In this document: in pieces, positions 1 to 8,929 of the stretch
Numbering within the stretch: the stretch's first letter is position 1
Layout: every line of letters starts with the position of its first letter
Source: Streptomyces sp. NBC_01294
Lineage (GTDB): Bacteria > Actinomycetota > Actinomycetes > Streptomycetales > Streptomycetaceae
Direction: 5' to 3'
Assembly (NCBI RefSeq): GCF_035917235.1
Contig: NZ_CP108424.1
Coordinates: 1-64,000 of the forward strand
Length of the DNA stretch: 64,000 nucleotides
Translations under genes and position numbers: made by a program
Notes under the pieces: model-generated
The model's database searches: none
Told to the model about the DNA's origin: nothing
The model's input: only the letters and a program-made list of their open reading frames with translations

Positions 1-235
1 GTGTCGACGCATCCATCGTCCACGGGTAACCCATAGCTGTGGTAGAGACCGTTCGTTTCCGAGTCCGGGATCCGGTGATGTCTTGTTCCGGACATCGCTG
101 GGGAGTGTGGGCGCGGTACAGTCGTAAGTGTGCATCATGTTGGATGTGATGTGTGTAGCTGTGTAGGATCCCGAGAACATCGCCACCCCCTCCCCGGCGG
201 GCCTGTCCGCCGCTTCGAGTTCAGCGGAGTGCCGA

Positions 236-2758
236 ATGCAGAAGTCTGGTGACATCGTGCTGCGTCCTCATCAGGAGGAAGCGGTGGAGGCTATTGTCCG
301 GGGGCTGGATATTCCTCCTGGGAAGCGGATCCCTGAGGCTGGTCTGCGTGCCGCGGTGGTGGCGGCGTGCGGGACAGGCAAGACCTTCATGGCGGCCGCG
401 GCGGCACTCCGGCTGGCGCGGCACGGGCGGGTCCTGGTGCTGCTTCCGACGCTGGATCTGCTGGCGCAGACGGTGGGGGATTGGCGGCTCGCCGGACACA
501 GCGGGCCCGCCGTCGCGGTCTGCTCACTGGACGACGACCCGCAGCTGTGGCAGCTCGACGTCCGGACCACGACCTCGGCCCCGCAGCTGGGACTGTGGCA
601 CGGGCACGGCCCCGTCACCGTCTACGCCACCTACGCGTCGCTGCCGGTCATCGCCGAGGCGCACGAGGGGGCGTACGGGCTGCCCATGGACATGTTTGAC
701 CTGGTCGTCGTCGACGAGGCGCACCGGACGTCGGGGTCGGCCGGGAAGGCGTGGGCGGACGTTCACCGCCAGGAGGTGATCCCTGCGATGCGCCGGCTGT
801 ACATGACCGCGACGCCGCGGATCTGGAAGGAACGCCCTGCCCGTACGCGGGCGCAGGAGCGGGAGATGGAGGAGGCGCGGCGGCTCGCCGAGGCGGAAGA
901 GCGCAGGGAGGCGGAGGCCGAGGGGCGGGTCTATGTCAGCAGGCCGCGCTGGGACCGGCTCCCGAAGGAGCTCGCATGCTCGATGGACGACGAGAAGGTG
1001 TTCGGACCCGTCGTCTACGAGCTGTCCCTCGCCTCCGCCATCTCCCGCGGGCTGCTGGCGAAGTACCAGATCGTCGTGGCGGAGCTGACTGATCCGGTGG
1101 TGACCCCGGACCGGCTGCTGGGTGAGGAACGGTACGAGGAGCAGCTGCGCGGTGAGCGGCTCGCCGCGCTGCAGACCGCCCTGCTGGAGACCATGTCCGC
1201 GCACGGGCTGCAGACGACGATCACCTTCCACCACCGGACGGTGGAGGCGGAGGCCTTCGCCGCCGGCCTGCACCGCGTCGCAGCCCGGCTGCACCAGGTG
1301 GACCCGGCCAGGCATCCGGAGAGGGTGTGGTCGGGATGGCTGTGCGGAGACCACGAAAGCGCCCACCGGCAGACGGTCCTCGCCGACTTCGGACGCCGAG
1401 CCGGCCGCGCCGTGCTGGCCAACTGCAAGGTCCTGGGCGAGGGCATCGACATCAGAAGTGTGGATTCGGTGGCCCTGGTCGACCCCAAGGGGTCGGCCGT
1501 GGACATCGTGCAGGCGATCGGCCGGGCCCTGCGCCAGCACCCCGGGCAGGGGAAGATGGCGACTCTGATCGTGCCCATCTTTTTGGGTGCGGATGAAAAG
1601 CCTGAGGACATGCTTTCCTCGAATTCGTACCGCCCTCTTATCCGGGTTTTGGAAGGATTGCGGGCTCACGACTCTCGTGCCGTGGAGATGCTTGCCATTC
1701 CGCAAGAGAGCCAGAAACGCGTCGTCGAGCCATCGCTGCCGGTCGGTCCGGTGCCCGAGGAGGGCGAGGAGGAGAGCCGGCTGCTGCTCCGGTTCGCGGC
1801 GCCCCGCGATCCGGCGCTGATCGCGAAGTGGATCACCTATCAGGTCATCAACACCGAACGGCAGGACTGGCGCCGAGGCGCAGAAGCCGCCCACCGCTAC
1901 CGGCAGCGCGAAGGCGACCTGGGCGTCCCCTACGAGCACATCGAGGCCGAGGGGAAGTTCCCGCTGGGGCGGTGGCTGTCCGATCAGCGCAGGGCCTACC
2001 GGGCCGGGACCATGACCGGCGAGCGCGCGGCGGAGCTGGAGCAGCTGGGGATCGTGTGGGACACCGCCGACGCCGGCTTCGAGGCCAACCTCGGCGCGGC
2101 ACGCGCCTACCACCAGCTGCACGGCACCCTGGCCGCGCCGCGAGGCGCGTCGATCCTCGACATCGCGATCGGACAGTGGCTCACCAATGTGCGCCGTCCC
2201 GGCGGACTCGGGAAGGACCCGGTGCGCGTGCAGCGGCGGGCCGCCGCCCTGGCCGCGATCGACCCCGACTGGAACCCGCAGACGCTGGGATGGACCGTGG
2301 ACTGGCAGCGGCACTACGCCTACCTCGCCCAGCTCCTCGCGGGCGGCGCCCGGCTCGCGGACGTGGTGCCCGGTGTCACCCTGCACGGCGAGGACGTCGG
2401 ACGCTGGCTCACCACCCAACGCCGGGACTGGAACCGGCTCAACGCCGAACAGCAGCGCCGGCTCGACGAACTCGACGTGACCAAGGCTCCACGCGCCCGC
2501 AGGGCCCCGGCGAAGACGGCTGCGGCCTCCCGGCCGCGCGCGGGCGGCGAGGCGTTCAAGAAAGGCCTTGAGGCCCTCGCCCGGTACATCGCACGGGAAG
2601 GCACCCTGCCAGGGCGCGCCGGAGTACAGGAAATGCCCGACGGGGACATCCACCGCGTCGGGATCTGGCTCGCCAACCAGAAACAACGCCGCGACCGGCT
2701 CGACCAGACACAGCGCGCCGCCCTCGCCGGCCTCGGTGTGGGCTGGGCTGCCTCGTGA
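236..2758 (+). CDS. DEAD/DEAH-box helicase with helicase-associated (HA) repeats
   Basis: An 840-residue superfamily 2 helicase, probably an ATP-driven DNA/RNA remodelling enzyme of the type found near Streptomyces chromosome ends and on linear plasmids. Walker A (ACGTGKT) is at residues 44-50, the DEAH box (VVVDEAHRT) around 157-165, a TATP motif about 30 residues later, and the motif VI region (QAIGRALRQHPG) near 425. The last 300 residues hold about four helicase-associated repeats, recognised by W-L-x-x-Q-R-R blocks such as GRWLSDQRRAYR and GRWLTTQRRDW. The ATG at 236 is the only good start before the conserved LRPHQ motif; no strong ribosome-binding site is visible. The C-terminal repeat is homologous to the broken copy at 13.0-13.2 kb. 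It resembles TtrA-type terminal helicases, but the substrate is unknown. Confidence 0.88.
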   Translation: MQKSGDIVLRPHQEEAVEAIVRGLDIPPGKRIPEAGLRAAVVAACGTGKTFMAAAAALRLARHGRVLVLLPTLDLLAQTVGDWRLAGHSGPAVAVCSLDDDPQLWQLDVRTTTSAPQLGLWHGHGPVTVYATYASLPVIAEAHEGAYGLPMDMFDLVVVDEAHRTSGSAGKAWADVHRQEVIPAMRRLYMTATPRIWKERPARTRAQEREMEEARRLAEAEERREAEAEGRVYVSRPRWDRLPKELACSMDDEKVFGPVVYELSLASAISRGLLAKYQIVVAELTDPVVTPDRLLGEERYEEQLRGERLAALQTALLETMSAHGLQTTITFHHRTVEAEAFAAGLHRVAARLHQVDPARHPERVWSGWLCGDHESAHRQTVLADFGRRAGRAVLANCKVLGEGIDIRSVDSVALVDPKGSAVDIVQAIGRALRQHPGQGKMATLIVPIFLGADEKPEDMLSSNSYRPLIRVLEGLRAHDSRAVEMLAIPQESQKRVVEPSLPVGPVPEEGEEESRLLLRFAAPRDPALIAKWITYQVINTERQDWRRGAEAAHRYRQREGDLGVPYEHIEAEGKFPLGRWLSDQRRAYRAGTMTGERAAELEQLGIVWDTADAGFEANLGAARAYHQLHGTLAAPRGASILDIAIGQWLTNVRRPGGLGKDPVRVQRRAAALAAIDPDWNPQTLGWTVDWQRHYAYLAQLLAGGARLADVVPGVTLHGEDVGRWLTTQRRDWNRLNAEQQRRLDELDVTKAPRARRAPAKTAAASRPRAGGEAFKKGLEALARYIAREGTLPGRAGVQEMPDGDIHRVGIWLANQKQRRDRLDQTQRAALAGLGVGWAAS

Positions 2759-3455
2759 TCGTCCCGCAATCCCCGGGCCCCGGCATCGGCCAAGTCGCTA
2801 GCCCCGTCGTAGTCGCATGGGCGGGTTCGGGGTGCGGTCGTGCTCTCTCATGCACGGTCGGCGGTGCGCGTCACCTGGCCGGTACACGGCTTCGCACCGG
2901 GCGCGGCCATCTGGTCCGGGTGGACCTCGGGGACTCGGCCTCCCTGCCGAGACCAACCAGGAGGCCGGCCCTGACGAGGTGGCCGACCGCCGGGGCGGTC
3001 CCTCGGGGCGGTCCCTCGGGGCGGTCACTCGGGGCGGTCACTCGGGGCCGGCCCTGGGGAAGCGGGACCGCCGGAGCCTCTGTCAGCCGGTCCGCCGTCC
3101 AGCCCGCCCTGACCGGGCCCGCAGCACAGCCTGGACCGTCTCCAGTTCGGCGGCAAGGGCGCCCAGGGGTGGGGTAAGGCGTGGGCTGTTGGACGCGCCT
3201 GGAGGATGCGCCGGTCTCGGTATGCTCCAGCCCGGCCGGGGGCACCGCCTCCGAGACCCGGGGCTCGGCAGCGGTCTGGGCCGTGCGTTCCGGGGCACTG
3301 CCACGTCGGCGGATACGCGTCAAGCCCCGAGTTCCAGGGGGGGTGACCCGTCAGGGCTCTCCGGGGCCCAATGGAGACACGGGCCCGACACGGGCCCACC
3401 CGAAGAGGGCCGCTCCTCGGCCCCCGGGCAGTCTCTGACCGCAAGGAGCACCATC
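2759..3455. other. Intergenic region without a convincing gene
   Basis: About 700 bases of very GC-rich sequence follow the helicase stop. Overlapping frames on both strands are open but low in complexity, and none has a ribosome-binding site or recognisable product. It contains a 13-bp tandem repeat (separate entry), and its last 15 bases carry the AAGGAG ribosome-binding site of the next gene. Confidence 0.6.
2991..3055. repeat. 13-bp tandem repeat, four copies plus one degenerate
   Basis: The unit CGGGGCGGTCMCT begins at 2991, 3004, 3017 and 3030, with a degenerate fifth copy at 3043. The first two copies have CCCT and the next two CACT. It lies in noncoding DNA and looks like a slippage-generated minisatellite; no function is implied. 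Confidence 0.8.
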
Positions 3456-3800
3456 ATGATCCGCACCACCACCCTGACCCAGCGTCTCGCCCTCCTCGGC
3501 GCCTCCGGAGCCCTCGCCGTAGGCGGTGCGCTACTGCCCTCTAGCGCCTTGGCCGCACCGGCACCGCAGGTCGCAGCCGTGCAGATGGCGCCCGACCACC
3601 AGGCACACCCGGTCGGCAACAAGACGACGACCAAGACCGAGACGAAGACCGTCAAACGCTTCCTGCGCGACGGCAGGGTCAAGGTCACCACGACCAAGAC
3701 CATCACCAAGACGACCAAGAACCACCACGGCAAGGTGGTCAAGACGACTGTCACGACCACCGAGACCGTGCGGATCCTCCCGGCGCCGGACGACGACTGA
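3456..3800 (+). CDS. Small secreted Lys/Thr-rich protein
   Basis: A 114-residue protein of unknown function. A clear Sec signal peptide (MIRTTTLTQR, then a hydrophobic stretch ending in ALAAPAP) fills roughly residues 1-32. The mature part is short, strongly basic and full of threonine-lysine pairs (KTTTKTETKTVKR, TTTKTITKTTKNHH), then ends in an acidic tail. The alternating pattern suggests extended beta strands, perhaps a small cell-wall or extracellular binding protein, but no family is recognised. I chose the ATG at 3456 because AAGGAG lies 8 bases upstream and the signal peptide starts there; the longer open frame upstream is noncoding in character. It stands alone, downstream of the helicase. 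Confidence 0.72.
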   Translation: MIRTTTLTQRLALLGASGALAVGGALLPSSALAAPAPQVAAVQMAPDHQAHPVGNKTTTKTETKTVKRFLRDGRVKVTTTKTITKTTKNHHGKVVKTTVTTTETVRILPAPDDD

Positions 3801-4313
3801 CGCGGCCGGCTGCCACGTATCCCCCGGTCGGACTGCCACCCGCCCGGACGCACGAAGCGCGAGCCGCCTCCGGGAACCCACGCTGGGGCAGGGGCATCCG
3901 TGAGACGTCGCCCATCGTCGCCGGACTTGAGCCGGCAACGATGGCCACCGCCACGCTCAGCCGGCAGACGCTGCGGCCAGCCCCGTCCCGAACGGCGGCA
4001 CGTCCTGCGTGTGACGTCCAGGCGCAGCCGTGTGAACCGCATGCGGTGCCGGGAGACTCCTCCGCGGTCACCGCCCGGTCGGCGCGGGCCTGCGTCCCCA
4101 GCCGCGGGCGGCATCCCGTCCTCGCCGGGGTAATGGACGGCGGCGGTCATGCGGTCCATCTGCGGCAGGAACGCGCTCAGGCCGATACCGGCCTGCTTGT
4201 CGCCTCTGACCTTGCTTTTCAGCTGGGTCTCGATGTCGATGCGCCTTTGACCGCTCTCCGGTGCCCCCTGGTCGTTGACGGCTCTTACGGCGTAGTGAGC
4301 GATACGAGAACGG
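3801..4313. other. Intergenic region with a possible decayed coding remnant
   Basis: No intact gene is seen. On the minus strand, from about 4310 to 4110, one frame reads like ordinary protein (for example RRIDIETQLKSKVRGDK and SAFLPQMDRMTAAVHYPGED) but has no start and dissolves into low-complexity sequence. It overlaps the end of the ASCH gene in another frame, so it is probably the relic of a lost neighbour. The rest shows nothing supportable. Confidence 0.35.
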
Positions 4314-4772
4314 TCAATCGGCGGGGCGAAGGTCGGTGATCAGGCGGAAGCGTTGCAGAACCGCCAGTGTCGCGTCGTTCACGGTGAAGTCGGGGTCCTC
4401 CAACGCCGCACGCATCTCTTCGCTGTGCCAGAACCGCTCGTGGCCTGCCCGCCATTCGGCCACGCTGGTGTCCCCCTCCCCTTCGTCCACGACGTGCGCG
4501 AGGTCTACCTGCGCGAGCGGGACGACGCGCACGCCGGTCACCTCGATGATCGCGACCGGACGGTCGTCCGAGTCGATGACCACCGAACGGCTCCCGACTT
4601 CCGGCAGGGGTTCCCCCTCATGCTCGTAGTCGGCGACGAGCGTTGTCGTGGAGGTTTTGGAACCGTCGAGGATCGCTGCGACGAGCTGGTCGCGAAGTGG
4701 GCCAGGGAAGGCAAACTCCGCCCTGTCCATCGAGGAGAGGTTTGCGGATGGTGAGGCCGAGTCAGACGTCAT
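4314..4772 (-). CDS. ASCH-domain protein
   Basis: A 152-residue protein of the ASCH superfamily, a PUA-like beta-barrel thought to bind RNA or modified nucleotides. Family features visible are the N-terminal AEFAFPGPLRDQLVAAILDG segment, a short loop ending in the strand VGSRSVVIDSD, a second strand (VAIIEVTGVRVVPLAQV), and the C-terminal EGDTSVAEWRAGHERFW helix, which is typical of the group. I chose the ATG at 4772; a 27-residue extension to 4853 is possible but reads as noncoding. It stands alone among relics. No substrate can be assigned from the sequence. Confidence 0.8.
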   Translation of the reverse strand: MTSDSASPSANLSSMDRAEFAFPGPLRDQLVAAILDGSKTSTTTLVADYEHEGEPLPEVGSRSVVIDSDDRPVAIIEVTGVRVVPLAQVDLAHVVDEGEGDTSVAEWRAGHERFWHSEEMRAALEDPDFTVNDATLAVLQRFRLITDLRPAD

Positions 4773-5390
4773 GCGATCACGGTAACGACGTATTCCGCGC
4801 AAGCCAGTCAAAAGTGGACGTGTCGTGACAAGGGCCGCGGGTTGCCTCCGCACCGGCTCTGGACCGAGGGTGTGGGCTCGTGGGAGGGCTCAGGACGTCC
4901 TTGGCGCTTCGCCCGCCCATGCCCTGAAGCGGCTGGCCGATCGGTGGTGCGGGCGTGAACGGCGAGTTCCTCACCGTCATGGACGAGGCGGAAACGGGTG
5001 TTTTCTCTGGCGTCAGACCCGTGCCGCTCACCGTGCACGTCCCGCGCCCCTGGTGGGCGCGGCCTGTTGCCGGTGGGCGGGGACGGCGGCTTGGGCCGGG
5101 GCCGGCTGTCCGGGGGCCGCGGCCGCGGGGCCCTGGCCTGCACCGAGGAGATCCGGCTCCAAGCATGGCCGGCCCCGTACTCCGAGCCGCACATCACCAA
5201 ACGATGGGCACGTCCCGAAGCGGAACCGCTCTGTGAACCAGCTCTTCGTGTTCACCCTGTCGTCGCACACGAAAAAGGATCCGACCCCACACCAAGATCA
5301 ACACACATGTCCATCGCAAGCGTCGCGAGCCCCCACCTACGTGCTCACACAGATAGTGCACGCCGTCACCGACGAAGGAGAATAGAAGCC
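4773..5390. other. Intergenic region upstream of the tpg relic
   Basis: No supportable gene. In Streptomyces chromosomes tpg is normally preceded by tap (telomere-associated protein); I looked for a tap C-terminus here on the plus strand and found none. The last 16 bases contain AAGGAG (5375-5380), the former ribosome-binding site of the tpg relic. Confidence 0.5.
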
Positions 5391-5795
5391 GTGGGGGACA
5401 TCGACGACGCCCTGGAACGCGCGGCCCAGGAAGTGTTCACGCGGGAGCCACCCAAGACCCTGAAGGGCCGCATCAACTTCCTGATGGGCAAGCTGAAGAC
5501 CACCAGCGCCGTGCCGCCGAGCTCGGCGTCAGCCAGCGCTCCATCGAGCGCTACCGCACCGGCGAACGCAAAACCCCGCCCAAGGCGATCACCAACCGCA
5601 TCGACGCGGCCGTACGCGCCCGCTGGCAGCCTGTGGTGCGCGGCCGCCGCCGCAAGGAAGCCGCCACCCGCACCGGCATCACCGTCGAGACCCGCGCCCG
5701 GTTCGGCTACACCGCACCCGTCGGCACCACCGACGACGGCCGCATGCGCCGCCTCACCGTCCACCTCCCGCCCGCACTCAACTCGCCAAATCAAA
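5391..5795 (+). pseudogene. tpg: Frameshifted, truncated telomere terminal-protein gene (tpg-like)
   Basis: Relic of a terminal protein of linear Streptomyces replicons, the protein covalently attached to telomere 5' ends that primes end patching. From the GTG at 5391 (AAGGAG just upstream) the frame reads GDIDDALERAAQEVFTREPP and continues to LMGKLKTT. It then loses register near 5505-5515. A second frame carries the family's helix-turn-helix (AELGVSQRSIERYRTGE), then WQPVVRGRRRKEAA and the typical TVETRARFGYTAPVGTTDD and RRLTVHLPPAL. After about 5790 similarity stops, so roughly the last third of a normal protein of about 185 residues is missing. Both lesions should abolish function. Identification rests on the recalled Tpg signature, including the TRARFG motif. 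No tap gene is adjacent. Confidence 0.72.
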
Positions 5796-5872
5796 CGCTC
5801 AGTCGCATCAACGTGTGGGCACCGGGCCTGACCCGCGCACGCATATCGGCGCGGGCCCGGGTTGCTCTCCTG

Positions 5873-7495
5873 TCAGGGGCTGCCGATGGGAGACCAGGAT
5901 CCTGGTGTGCTGGAGTATTCGTAGATGTTGGAGAGGTCTGCACTGACGCTGTAAAGGCGGTCCTTGGTCGCGACGAAGGAACTGACGGGATCGCCGATGG
6001 CAGTCCAGGTCTTCTTGGACCGGTCGTACTCCTGTAGCTTCCCGCTGGTGGCGTCGGTCGTGTAGAGGGTCGTGGAGCTGGTGAAGATCCGGTCGGTCGC
6101 GCCGCGCACGGGGTGCCAGACACCCGGCGTGCCGCTGTATTCGAAGGTGCCCTGGTGGTCGGGGCCGACGCCGTAGAGGTGGCTGGCGGTCGCCGCGAAG
6201 GAGCTGCCGGGACCCCCGATGACCGTCCAGGTCTTCTTCGACCGGTCGTACTCCTCGATGTTGCCGGTGGTGCTGTCGGTGGCGTAGAGCGTCGTGGGAC
6301 TGGTGAAGATCCGGTCGGTCGCGCCTCGCACCAGGTGCCAGACACCCGGCGTGCCGCTGTACTCCATCGTGCCCAGGGTGCCGACGCCGTAGAGGTGGCT
6401 GGCGGTCGCCGCGAAGAAGCTGCCCGGGCCACCGATGACCGTCCAGGTCTTCTTCGACCCGTCGAACTCCTCGATGTTGCCGGTGCCGCTGTCGGTGGCG
6501 TAGAGCGTCGTGGGACTGGTGATGAGCCGGTTGGTCGCGTGTTTGCGGATGACGGTCCAGGCGCCGGCCTTGCCGGTGTACTCCTCGACCTGTGCGTCGG
6601 CGGTGATGCGGTAGAGGCGGCTGGAGGTCGCGGCCACGGTGCTGGCCCCGTCGCCCGGGGGCCGTGTCGGCGCTGGCGATGCCTGGGCGGATGACGTCGG
6701 GGGCGTGGACCGGGATTCCTCCGGGGCCGTCGGACCGCTGGATAACGAGCCCGGTTCTGCGGGCGCCGCGCTCTGCCGGCCCTGCCCGGGGTCGCCCAGC
6801 GAGGACGCGGTGTCGGGCTGGTCCTTCGAGCGCTGGATCTGGTTGGCGATGACGAGGACCGCGACCAGGGCCGCGAGTGCCGCCCACTGCGCAGGTGTCC
6901 TCCAGCGCCTCAGCCGGGCCGCGCGCGGGACAAGGCCAGTGGGTGGGGCCGGTGGGGCACCTTCCGCCGCGTAGCCGCGGAGACTCGGATCCGCCGGGGC
7001 CGCCGGCGGTTGGTCCGGGGCGGTCTCGCTCGGGCGCTTCGGTGCGGCGTCGTCCGAGGTCGGCGGGTTGTCCGCGGACAACCCGGCCGTGTCGTCGCGG
7101 ACGATCGCCGGCGTCGGAGCCTGGTCAGGGCCGGGAGCGGGGCCGCCCGGGGCCGGGGCCGACATGGGGGCGGGGCCCGGAGCCGGTGCGGCGGCGGGCG
7201 GGGCAGGGGTTGCTGCCATGGCGGCGGCGTGGAGGCGACGCGCCTCCTGGAGCTTGGCACCTCTGGTGCGGGCGTCGCGGGGGAAGCGGTCCTCGATGAT
7301 CTGGTTGAGGCGGGGCAGTGGAATGGTCTTCAGGCCGGAGCGGTACTCGCTCCACACGCTCCTGCTCAGCTGGTACCGCTCCTCCAGCCGGCTCACCGTG
7401 TCCTCCGCGGTCAGCTCCCGCAGGAACTGCGCGAGGGCATTCGCCTCGGCCGTGCGGCCCTTCAACGGCCCCGGAAGGCGCCCCGGTCGGTTCAT
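5873..7495 (-). CDS. Transmembrane HTH-like protein with extracellular tachylectin-like propeller
   Basis: A 540-residue protein that probably senses something outside the cell. Residues 1-75 form a cytoplasmic helical domain like Streptomyces HTH proteins (TVSRLEERYQLSRSVWSEYR). A Pro/Ala-rich linker follows, then one membrane helix near 205-225 (WAALAALVAVLVIANQIQ), a Ser/Thr/Pro-rich stalk, and a C-terminal region of four to five repeats of about 47 residues with blocks such as KTWTVIGGPGS, ATASHLYGV and TLYATDS. These resemble the tachylectin-2-type propeller repeats of the secreted toxin encoded 1.4 kb away. The ATG at 7495 is preceded by GGGGGAG; longer starts are unlikely. It is divergent from the 7667 hydrolase gene and shares a repeat-rich promoter region with it. 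It may regulate that region, but no known pathway is recognised. Confidence 0.75.
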   Translation of the reverse strand: MNRPGRLPGPLKGRTAEANALAQFLRELTAEDTVSRLEERYQLSRSVWSEYRSGLKTIPLPRLNQIIEDRFPRDARTRGAKLQEARRLHAAAMAATPAPPAAAPAPGPAPMSAPAPGGPAPGPDQAPTPAIVRDDTAGLSADNPPTSDDAAPKRPSETAPDQPPAAPADPSLRGYAAEGAPPAPPTGLVPRAARLRRWRTPAQWAALAALVAVLVIANQIQRSKDQPDTASSLGDPGQGRQSAAPAEPGSLSSGPTAPEESRSTPPTSSAQASPAPTRPPGDGASTVAATSSRLYRITADAQVEEYTGKAGAWTVIRKHATNRLITSPTTLYATDSGTGNIEEFDGSKKTWTVIGGPGSFFAATASHLYGVGTLGTMEYSGTPGVWHLVRGATDRIFTSPTTLYATDSTTGNIEEYDRSKKTWTVIGGPGSSFAATASHLYGVGPDHQGTFEYSGTPGVWHPVRGATDRIFTSSTTLYTTDATSGKLQEYDRSKKTWTAIGDPVSSFVATKDRLYSVSADLSNIYEYSSTPGSWSPIGSP

Positions 7496-7666
7496 CTCTC
7501 CCCCTTCGACGTCCGGCGTGTTCGGGGAAGTTCGCGCAAGTTCGCGGTTGTCCGGTGACCACCACCCCGCTGACCTGCGCTGATCCCTCAACGCCCCAAC
7601 GGACAATCAGACCAGGTCACAACGTGGGTCTCCAGCACTTCCCAGACAAACTCACTGGAGCATCCT
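7496..7666. promoter_or_regulatory. Divergent promoter region with 10-bp-phased repeats
   Basis: This 171-bp gap separates two divergent surface-protein genes. A phased series of TTCGSG-like elements occurs at 7521 (TTCGGGG), 7531 (TTCGCGC) and 7541 (TTCGCGG), with a weaker TCCGGTG at 7551. The exact 10-bp step puts them on one helix face, as expected for cooperative binding. The HTH-like protein encoded on the left is the obvious candidate binder. The role is inferred. Confidence 0.5.
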
Positions 7667-8839
7667 GTGACCCGACTTCCCCCGGGGGACCGTGCCCTGT
7701 CCCCATATCCCGTCAGCCAGCCGGCAATGCGGCTGCGGCGCTTCGGCGTGCTGCTGGCCGGTGCCCTCACCGTCACCATCATCGCCGTACTCCCCGCCCA
7801 CGCCGCGAGCACTCAGTCCGACAGCGCCCCGGTCACCTCCACCGGCACCCTGGGAGCGGGCGCCGCAGCAGGAGAGACCGTCACCCGTGACCAGGTGACC
7901 AAGCGGGCGCAGGCCTGGGTCGACGCCGAGGTCCCCTACAGCTCGAACGGGCTCGGGTCTCCCTTCAGCTGGTGGGCCGACGCCGCCACCGGTGGCCGCT
8001 ACCGCCAGGACTGCTCCGGATTCGTCTCGATGGCCTGGCAGCTGAAGTCCAGCCTGAGCACCCGCTCCCTGCCCTCCGTCGCCACCAGGATCGACGTCGC
8101 GGATCTCAAGCCCGGCGACGTCCTCAACTCCAGCCAGCACGCGGTGATCTTCGGCGGCTGGACCGATCAGGCCAAGGGCACCTTCACCTACTACCAGCAG
8201 AGCAGCCGCTCCCGCCCCACCAACAAGTCCGAGGGCAGCATCCACGCCCCCACCCTCGCCGGACACCCCACCAGCTCCTACACCGCCCTGCGCTACAAGC
8301 ACATCACCGACAGCCCAAGCGCCGCGCCGGCTCCCTCGGGCGAGAAGACCGCCAAGGCCGTACCCAGTCCCGCCAGTGCGAAGCGCGGCCCCGCCGGCAC
8401 GACGCCGGACCCCGACAAGGGCTGGACCCCGAGCGTGCCCAGGATGTGGGTGAACGCGGTGTCCAAGAAGTGCCTGGAGATCCGGGGCGACACCACCGCC
8501 GACGGCGACCTCGCCAGCCAGTGGGACTGCAACAACTCCGCCACCCAGCAGTGGACCAGCTCCCAGGCCGGCGCCACCGGCATCCTCACCAACGCCAACT
8601 CCGGGCTGTGCCTGGAAGTGCGGGCCGACGCCGTCCACAACGGCGCCAATGCCAACCAGTGGGACTGCAACGGCTCCGCCACCCAGACCTGGCGCCAGGA
8701 GCCCGCCAAGGGCGGCGGCTGGAACCTCGTCAACGCCAACTCCGGCAAGTGCCTGGAGATCAGCGCGGACACCCCCGGCAACGGCGCCGTGGCCTACCAG
8801 CGCGACTGCGACGGCTCACCCGCCCAGACCTGGCTCTGA
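7667..8839 (+). CDS. Secreted NlpC/P60-like hydrolase with C-terminal ricin-type lectin domain
   Basis: A 390-residue exported protein. A signal peptide ends near residue 47 (LPAHAAS). Residues about 70-210 form an NlpC/P60-like papain fold: YRQDCSGFVS supplies the nucleophilic cysteine and DVLNSSQHAVIFGG the catalytic histidine. Members cleave peptidoglycan peptides or related amides. After a linker, residues about 260-390 are a ricin-B-type beta-trefoil with three repeats marked by CLEI/CLEV and Q-x-W (QWDCNNSATQQW, QWDCNGSATQTW, QRDCDGSPAQTW), expected to bind carbohydrate. The GTG at 7667 has GGAG upstream. The leader arrangement resembles that of the following toxin gene (8930), only 90 bp away, so the two probably act together at the cell surface, for instance by opening a path through the wall. 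Confidence 0.82.
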   Translation: MTRLPPGDRALSPYPVSQPAMRLRRFGVLLAGALTVTIIAVLPAHAASTQSDSAPVTSTGTLGAGAAAGETVTRDQVTKRAQAWVDAEVPYSSNGLGSPFSWWADAATGGRYRQDCSGFVSMAWQLKSSLSTRSLPSVATRIDVADLKPGDVLNSSQHAVIFGGWTDQAKGTFTYYQQSSRSRPTNKSEGSIHAPTLAGHPTSSYTALRYKHITDSPSAAPAPSGEKTAKAVPSPASAKRGPAGTTPDPDKGWTPSVPRMWVNAVSKKCLEIRGDTTADGDLASQWDCNNSATQQWTSSQAGATGILTNANSGLCLEVRADAVHNGANANQWDCNGSATQTWRQEPAKGGGWNLVNANSGKCLEISADTPGNGAVAYQRDCDGSPAQTWL

Positions 8840-8929
8840 TCCGGCCCGCCCTCCGCACGCCATGGCGCGCCGCTCACCCCTGGGCGGGAAGCCCGCCAAC
8901 CATCCATCCACCGATTCGAGGAGCATGCT

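Noticed and set aside
1..235. Possible chromosome telomere at the left edge
   Set aside because: No series of palindromic hairpins and no CCCGCGGAGC-like end; the sequence looks like an ordinary intergenic region before the helicase.
2991..3055. CRISPR array
   Set aside because: The unit is 13 bp in direct tandem with no spacers and no cas genes nearby.
4773..5390. tap gene expected upstream of tpg
   Set aside because: No readable frame resembles a telomere-associated protein, so only the tpg relic is reported.
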